Source: an uncultured Bacteroidales bacterium (GTDB lineage: Bacteria; Bacteroidota; Bacteroidia; Bacteroidales; Bacteroidaceae). From it: a stretch of 42,337 bases of DNA. This document shows positions 38,258 through 42,337 of the stretch, in pieces. Under the pieces are notes generated by a model, which had not been told where the DNA came from, did no database searches, and saw only the letters and a list, made by a program, of their open reading frames with translations. Position 1 is the stretch's first letter, and every line of letters starts with the position of its first letter. A program made the translations under genes and the position numbers. The stretch spans positions 1 through 42,337 of the forward strand of contig CACXKA010000017.1 of the NCBI GenBank assembly GCA_902768125.1. Reading direction: 5' to 3'.

Positions 38258-39877
38258 ATGGCAAAAGACTATTTTCAATCAAGGGAGTTCAAGGACCTGC
38301 TGAAGTCTTACGAGGAGCAGTTGAGCCAGGGCAAGAGCATCTATTTGGATGCTGACGACTTTGCCGACATTGCCGACTACTACCTCAGCATGGACAAGCC
38401 GCTCATGGCATTGGATGTGCTGGGACAGGGTCTTGCCATTCATCCCGACGATGAGGTGCTGATGATTGTGCTGAGTGCCACTTACATCTACCAGCGAGAG
38501 TACGACCAGGCAGAGAATGTGCTGAACACGCTCAATGCCTCCAACTCCGATGTGAAGTACCAGTTGGCTCAGTTGCAATATGCCAAGTATGGCAACGTGA
38601 AGAAGGCAGAGAAGATTTGGCGTGAATGGATGAAACTTGAGAACGGACCCAATCCTTCTGAAGAGCAGCGACGCGAGACCTATATCCACATCATCTCTTC
38701 GCTGATAGAACTGCGTGGGTTGGGACGCAACGTGAAAGACTTCGACGTGGTTGCCACACGACGCTGGATCAGGGAATATATCGACACGTTCAAGCCGCTG
38801 GGAAAGTATGACGAGGATGTGCAGCTTGCCGACATCTGTCGCGACAACGATTTGGCAGACCTCATGGGCGAAGTGCTCATGCAGGTGCTGGAGGAACAGC
38901 CATACCTGCCCAAAGGATGGTCAAACCTTGCTTTGGCGCAGTACATGGTGCAAAACTACGAGCAGGCATTGGAGTCATGCGACTTCGCCTTGGCAATCAA
39001 TCCCAACGACCTCGAGGCACTGCTCACCAAGGCGCATGTCTATCACACTCAGGGCGAGAAGAAACTCTCCGCACCTGTGTTCAAGGAATATCTGAACAAG
39101 GGTGGGGAAGCCGTGCAGATCATTCCCTATGCTGATGCCCTCTTTGTCAGTGGCGAGCGGGAACAGGCAATCTCCGAACTGGAATGGCTTTGCAATTACT
39201 ACGACAATCGTAGGATGGAAGTCCTCACGAAATATCAGCAGTCAAAGGCAAAGAAGCCAGCCGACAGTGCTGAGTTGAATGCAGAGAAAGAAATGTATGA
39301 GGAGGTGGTCGACCTCCACAAGCGCATCCTTTCCGATGTCAGCGACCTCTTGCACCACAACGAGTGCTACGACGAGAGCATCGCTGTGAATGAACGGCTC
39401 ATCAAAGCAGACCCTCACGACTCCGAAGCCTATTTCATGCTGGGCATCAACCACCTGGCAATGGCTCGCTATGAGGTGGCATCCAAGAACTTCGCCCTTG
39501 CCCTGCAATGTGCGCCCGATCAAGTGATGATGGGCATCGACATCGCACTCACCTTCGTGCTCAACAACTTCGACAAGTTTGCCCTCGAGGTGCTCAATGC
39601 GGTCAGTCAGATAGCAGCCAACACCAAGAGCCCCTACGCCAAGAACATCCCTGCTGCCAAGTCGCTCACCTACCTGAAGCTGGGACACAAAGACCAGTTC
39701 CTCAAGCACTTTCAGGTGGCTTGCCAAGACACGCCCGATTTGGTGCAGAAAGTGTATGAAGGGTACTTCCCCAAGAACGTGCCTGTGGCACAATGGAGCG
39801 ACTATGCTGTCAAGCACATCGACACGCTCATGAGCAAGCTCAAGAATGAGAACATTGTGCTGCATGACTTCACATAA
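38258..39877 (+). CDS. Cytoplasmic tetratricopeptide-repeat protein
   Basis: The 539-aa protein has no signal peptide. TPR-like helices are recognisable from about residue 35 (LDADDFADIADYYLSMDKPLMALDVLGQGLAIHPDD) through NLALAQYMVQNYEQALESCDFALAINPNDLEAL (about 222-254) and EAYFMLGINHLAMARYEVASKNFALALQCAPD (about 388-419). Between lies an amphipathic Lys/Glu helix (about 320-355). It is tightly linked to glnS (6 nt) and followed by dapA after 23 nt, so it is probably in one operon. Function unknown; such proteins serve as assembly scaffolds. Confidence 0.88.
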   Translation: MAKDYFQSREFKDLLKSYEEQLSQGKSIYLDADDFADIADYYLSMDKPLMALDVLGQGLAIHPDDEVLMIVLSATYIYQREYDQAENVLNTLNASNSDVKYQLAQLQYAKYGNVKKAEKIWREWMKLENGPNPSEEQRRETYIHIISSLIELRGLGRNVKDFDVVATRRWIREYIDTFKPLGKYDEDVQLADICRDNDLADLMGEVLMQVLEEQPYLPKGWSNLALAQYMVQNYEQALESCDFALAINPNDLEALLTKAHVYHTQGEKKLSAPVFKEYLNKGGEAVQIIPYADALFVSGEREQAISELEWLCNYYDNRRMEVLTKYQQSKAKKPADSAELNAEKEMYEEVVDLHKRILSDVSDLLHHNECYDESIAVNERLIKADPHDSEAYFMLGINHLAMARYEVASKNFALALQCAPDQVMMGIDIALTFVLNNFDKFALEVLNAVSQIAANTKSPYAKNIPAAKSLTYLKLGHKDQFLKHFQVACQDTPDLVQKVYEGYFPKNVPVAQWSDYAVKHIDTLMSKLKNENIVLHDFT

Positions 39878-39900
39878 AGAAAACAAACAACACATAATAT

Positions 39901-40803
39901 ATGATACGTAACAAATTCAAGGGGTTGGGCATCGCGCTCGTCACTCCTTTCACAAAAGAAGGTCAGGTGGACTTCACTGCACTCCGCCGCCTGCTCGATT
40001 ATCAACTCTCCAACGGCATCGACTTCATCTGCCTGTTGGGCACGACGGCTGAAACCCCAACGCTCTCTGCGGAGGAACGCCAGCAGGTAAAAGACCTCGT
40101 CGTGGAGAAAGTCAACGGACAGGTGCCTATCCTCATGGGATGTGGAGGCAACAACACAGCCGCCGTCGTGGAACAGATTCAGACAGGCGACTTCAAAGGC
40201 ATCGAGGGCATCCTCAGCGTGTGTCCTTACTACAACAAACCCTCGCAGGAAGGACTCTATCAGCACTTCAAGGCCATCGCCGCAGCAGCTGCCACACGCA
40301 ACCTCTCTGTGGTGCTCTACAACGTGCCCGGACGTGTGGGCGTGAATATGACCGCTGAGACCACTTTGCGTCTTGCCAACGAATGCGAGAACATCGTCGC
40401 CATCAAGGAAGCCTCTGGCAACTTCACCCAGATTGACGACATCATCAAGAACAAGCCCGACAACTTCGACGTCATCTCAGGCGACGATGGCATCACCTTC
40501 CCGCTCATCACCCTCGGAGCCGTAGGTGTCATCTCTGTCATCGGCAATGCCCTGCCCAAGGAGTTCAGCCGCATGGTGCGCCTCGCCCTCAATGGCGACT
40601 ACCAGAACGCGCTCACCATCCATCACAAGTTCACAGAGTTGTTCAAGCTCCTCTTCGTGGACGGCAACCCTGCAGGTGTGAAGGCCATGCTCAATTCTAT
40701 GGGACTCATCGAGAACGAGCTTCGTCTCCCACTCGTCCCATCGCGCATCTCCACGATGGAGAAGATCTCTGCCATCGTCAAGGAACTCAACATCAAGTGC
40801 TAA
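39901..40803 (+). CDS. dapA: 4-hydroxy-tetrahydrodipicolinate synthase
   Basis: Condenses pyruvate and aspartate semialdehyde at the entry of the diaminopimelate/lysine pathway (peptidoglycan and lysine). The 300-aa enzyme has GIALVTPF (about 10-17), the pyruvate loop LLGTTAETPTLS (about 44-55; GTTAE instead of the usual GTTGE), the Tyr triad region YYNKPSQEGLYQHF (about 110-123), LYNVPGR (about 139-145) and the Schiff-base Lys in IVAIKEASGN (about 164-173). Size is normal. The start codon ATG at 39901 follows a purine-rich spacer. Confidence 0.97.
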   Translation: MIRNKFKGLGIALVTPFTKEGQVDFTALRRLLDYQLSNGIDFICLLGTTAETPTLSAEERQQVKDLVVEKVNGQVPILMGCGGNNTAAVVEQIQTGDFKGIEGILSVCPYYNKPSQEGLYQHFKAIAAAAATRNLSVVLYNVPGRVGVNMTAETTLRLANECENIVAIKEASGNFTQIDDIIKNKPDNFDVISGDDGITFPLITLGAVGVISVIGNALPKEFSRMVRLALNGDYQNALTIHHKFTELFKLLFVDGNPAGVKAMLNSMGLIENELRLPLVPSRISTMEKISAIVKELNIKC

Positions 40804-40804
40804 G

Positions 40805-41731
40805 TTGAAGAAACTTTGTCATTACATATCAGAATATATGGGCATACTGGTGCTGGCAACTGCCTTGCTGGCACTGGTCTTCCCTGATGCCCTGCAACAG
40901 ATACGTCCGACACTCATCAACTACCTCTTGGGAGTGGTCATGTTCGGCATGGGACTCACCCTCAACCTGCAAGACTTCAAGGTGGTGTTCAGTCGCCCCA
41001 AGGATGTCATCATCGGATGTCTGGCACAATTCACCATCATGCCCCTGCTGGCATGGGGATTGTCCCGACTCTTCTCCCTCGACGAGGCATTGGCATTGGG
41101 TGTGGTGCTCGTGGGATGCTGCCCAGGAGGCACAGCCTCCAATGTCATCACCTACCTTGCCAAAGGTGACCTCGCCCTCTCTGTCGGCATGACAGGCGTG
41201 TCCACGCTCTTGGCACCTCTCCTCACTCCCTTGCTCACTTGGGCATTGGCAGGGAAGAGCGTCGAGGTGGATGTGGCAGGCATGCTCCTCAGCATCCTTT
41301 GGGTGGTCATCCTTCCCATCGTCGTCGGATTGATCGTCAAGTGGCTCTTCCCCAAGTTTACAGAGAAAGCCGTCGACTATCTCCCAGCCGTCTCCTCCAT
41401 CGCCATCGCCACGATTGTCGCCATCATCATCAGCGCCAACGCCAGCAAGCTCTTGGCAGGTGGACTTGTCATCCTCCTCGTGGTCGTGCTCCACAACCTC
41501 TGTGGACTCGGTCTTGGCTACCTTCTCGGACGCCTCTTGCGACTATCAGAACCCAAGAAACGCGCCATCTCCATCGAAGTCGGGATGCAGAACTCAGGAC
41601 TTGCCAGCAGCTTGGCAACCCTCCACTTTGCCGCCTATCCCATGGCGACCATCCCTGGTGCCATCTTCAGCGTCTGGCACAACATCAGCGGCGCCCTGAT
41701 TGCCCGACTATACAGTTGGCAGAAACAATAA
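40805..41731 (+). CDS. Bile-acid:sodium symporter (BASS) family transporter
   Basis: The 308-aa inner-membrane protein has about nine or ten membrane helices. Family landmarks are GVVMFGMGLTLNLQDF (about 43-58), CPGGTASNVITYLAKGD (about 104-120) with the sodium-binding crossover, and the C-terminal repeat IEVGMQNSGLASSLA (about 256-270). Substrates in bacterial members include bile acids, pantoate and keto acids. The proposed start is a TTG at 40805, one base after the dapA stop codon, which gives the family N-terminus KKLCHYISEYMGILVL; the first ATG in frame is at 40838 and would remove the amphipathic start. Translation is probably coupled to dapA. Confidence 0.92.
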   Translation: MKKLCHYISEYMGILVLATALLALVFPDALQQIRPTLINYLLGVVMFGMGLTLNLQDFKVVFSRPKDVIIGCLAQFTIMPLLAWGLSRLFSLDEALALGVVLVGCCPGGTASNVITYLAKGDLALSVGMTGVSTLLAPLLTPLLTWALAGKSVEVDVAGMLLSILWVVILPIVVGLIVKWLFPKFTEKAVDYLPAVSSIAIATIVAIIISANASKLLAGGLVILLVVVLHNLCGLGLGYLLGRLLRLSEPKKRAISIEVGMQNSGLASSLATLHFAAYPMATIPGAIFSVWHNISGALIARLYSWQKQ

Positions 41732-41738
41732 TTTTTAC

Positions 41739-41772
41739 AAGGAGAGGCATCCACACGGAGCCTCTCCTTTTT
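41739..41772 (+). terminator. Terminator of the glnS-dapA-transporter run
   Basis: Stem AAGGAGAGGC / GCCTCTCC(TT) with loop ATCCACACGGA, then TTTTTC. Confidence 0.9.
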
Positions 41773-41782
41773 CGGTTATCGT

Positions 41783-41908
41783 TCAGCGGTTAGCGGTTAG
41801 CGACACCCCGCATGGCTAAACCTCAAATCTCAAACCTCAAATCTCAAACCGTTACAGATTTGAACCTTGAACTCTTGAACTCTTGAACCTCAAAACTCAA
41901 ATCTCTTA
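41783..41908. repeat. Block of period-7 and period-8 arrays
   Basis: Three adjoining arrays: GCGGTTA units (about 41786-41802), alternating AACCTCA/AATCTCA heptamers (about 41818-41850) and TTGAACTC octamers (about 41860-41905). The block lies between the terminator and the smalltalk gene. It is the longest repeat block of this class in the window. Confidence 0.7.
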
Positions 41909-41916
41909 TCGTATCT

Positions 41917-42039
41917 TTAGCACGCTTGGCTTGCCAAGAAACCTAAGCAACTCGTTGTTCCTAACGCTGTCAAAAATGCTGTGAGTGCAGCTACTACAAT
42001 CTTCACCACAATCTCCAATGCTCTTTGCTTCTTTTCCAT
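41917..42039 (-). CDS. Smalltalk-type small membrane protein
   Basis: The 40-aa peptide MEKKQRALEIVVKIVVAALT... has a basic N-terminus, an amphipathic to hydrophobic helix and the ending LTALGTTSC then about nine residues. This is the pattern of the small Bacteroidetes proteins annotated as smalltalk (short helix, conserved ALTAxLTxLGxxSC). An in-frame ATG six bases upstream (42045) is an alternative start. In other Bacteroidales these small genes typically neighbour HU-like DNA-binding protein and amidase genes; I see none to the left, and the right edge cuts the window. Function unknown. Confidence 0.8.
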   Translation of the reverse strand: MEKKQRALEIVVKIVVAALTAFLTALGTTSCLGFLASQAC

Positions 42040-42103
42040 AATCATTTGTTTTTAATGTCACACAGATAACACAGATTTCACAGATTTTTTATTCCGAAAA
42101 CTT

Positions 42104-42337
42104 CTAAAAAGACGAAATAGACCAAAACCCTAAAAACCTCTTTCTCAGGTTGAGACTGTGTCTTGATGTTGTGTCTGCCTGCTTTTCCTTGTGAGCCAGC
42201 TCACAGATAAAAGCCTCCATCCACCCCATCAGCTTCTCCGAAGCAACAACCATCGAAAGTAAAACCAAGAAAATTAGGGCGTATTCATTTTTCTCCGACT
42301 TTGGTTTTCTCTGTTTTTCTTGGAAGTGCTGCCAGCC
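42104..42337 (-). CDS. Partial ORF at the right edge, hypothetical
   Basis: A minus-strand frame is open from the window edge to a TAG at 42104 (77 codons without a stop, start outside the window). The translation has a charged start (QEKQRKPKSEKNEY), a hydrophobic segment (ALIFLVLLSMVVAS) and a basic end (LRKRFLGFWSIS). It resembles nothing I can name. It lies 65 nt upstream of the smalltalk gene on the same strand, so it may be its operon partner. The short length and the missing start leave open that it is a chance frame. The gap 42040-42103 holds a period-10 ACACAGATxx repeat. Confidence 0.35.
   Translation of the reverse strand, partial: GWQHFQEKQRKPKSEKNEYALIFLVLLSMVVASEKLMGWMEAFICELAHKEKQADTTSRHSLNLRKRFLGFWSISSF

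Overview
The window is a chromosomal stretch of a Bacteroidales bacterium, most likely a Prevotellaceae member (Prevotella, Segatella, Hallella group). The grounds are Bacteroidetes-type promoters throughout (TTTG, 19-21 nt, TAnnTTTG), a type III glutamine synthetase, a class III fructose-1,6-bisphosphatase, DUF3256 and smalltalk-type proteins, lipoboxes of the AASC/LAAC kind and short period-7/8 repeats between genes. The genus is inferred from gene content and was not tested by any search.

Layout. 1-9215: core physiology, with mscL, a 29-codon lipoprotein-like ORF, gapdh, a YbiT/YkpA-like ABC-F protein, a small secreted protein, fbp and, divergent from it, glnN. 9223-14762: a tripartite efflux operon on the minus strand (TolC, MacA/HlyD-like adaptor, MacB-type ATPase, MacB-type permease), followed by a DUF3256 protein. 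14763-18650: an RNA and translation cluster, with RNase P RNA and tRNA-His from one promoter, folD, ffh, a DedA protein, then the SRP RNA and tRNA-Thr(TGT). Thus ffh and the SRP RNA lie within 1 kb of each other.

18653-25440 is the accessory region. It begins right after tRNA-Thr with a hairpin terminator and two 45-bp tandem repeats that copy the tRNA 3' end. Then come an antitoxin-like gene with a truncated toxin behind it, a type II restriction-modification operon (Eco47II/Sau96I-like nuclease, C5 methyltransferase and a DUF3841 gene as third member), an unrecognised 419-aa gene, and a 398-aa Bacteroidetes-type protein whose predicted 5' leader holds thirteen 11-bp tandem repeats. The last item and the three-gene RM operon are the most unusual things here.

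25470-42337 returns to core genes: an ECF sigma factor, putative anti-sigma and lipoprotein operon with overlapping genes; an outer-membrane/maturation operon read leftward (lptD-like, ruvX, def, TPR protein); uxaC, a tRNA1(Val) methyltransferase and an HD phosphohydrolase; and a rightward run of glnS, a TPR protein, dapA and a bile-acid/sodium symporter family transporter. The right edge has period-7/8 repeats, a smalltalk-type small protein and a partial ORF running off the window.
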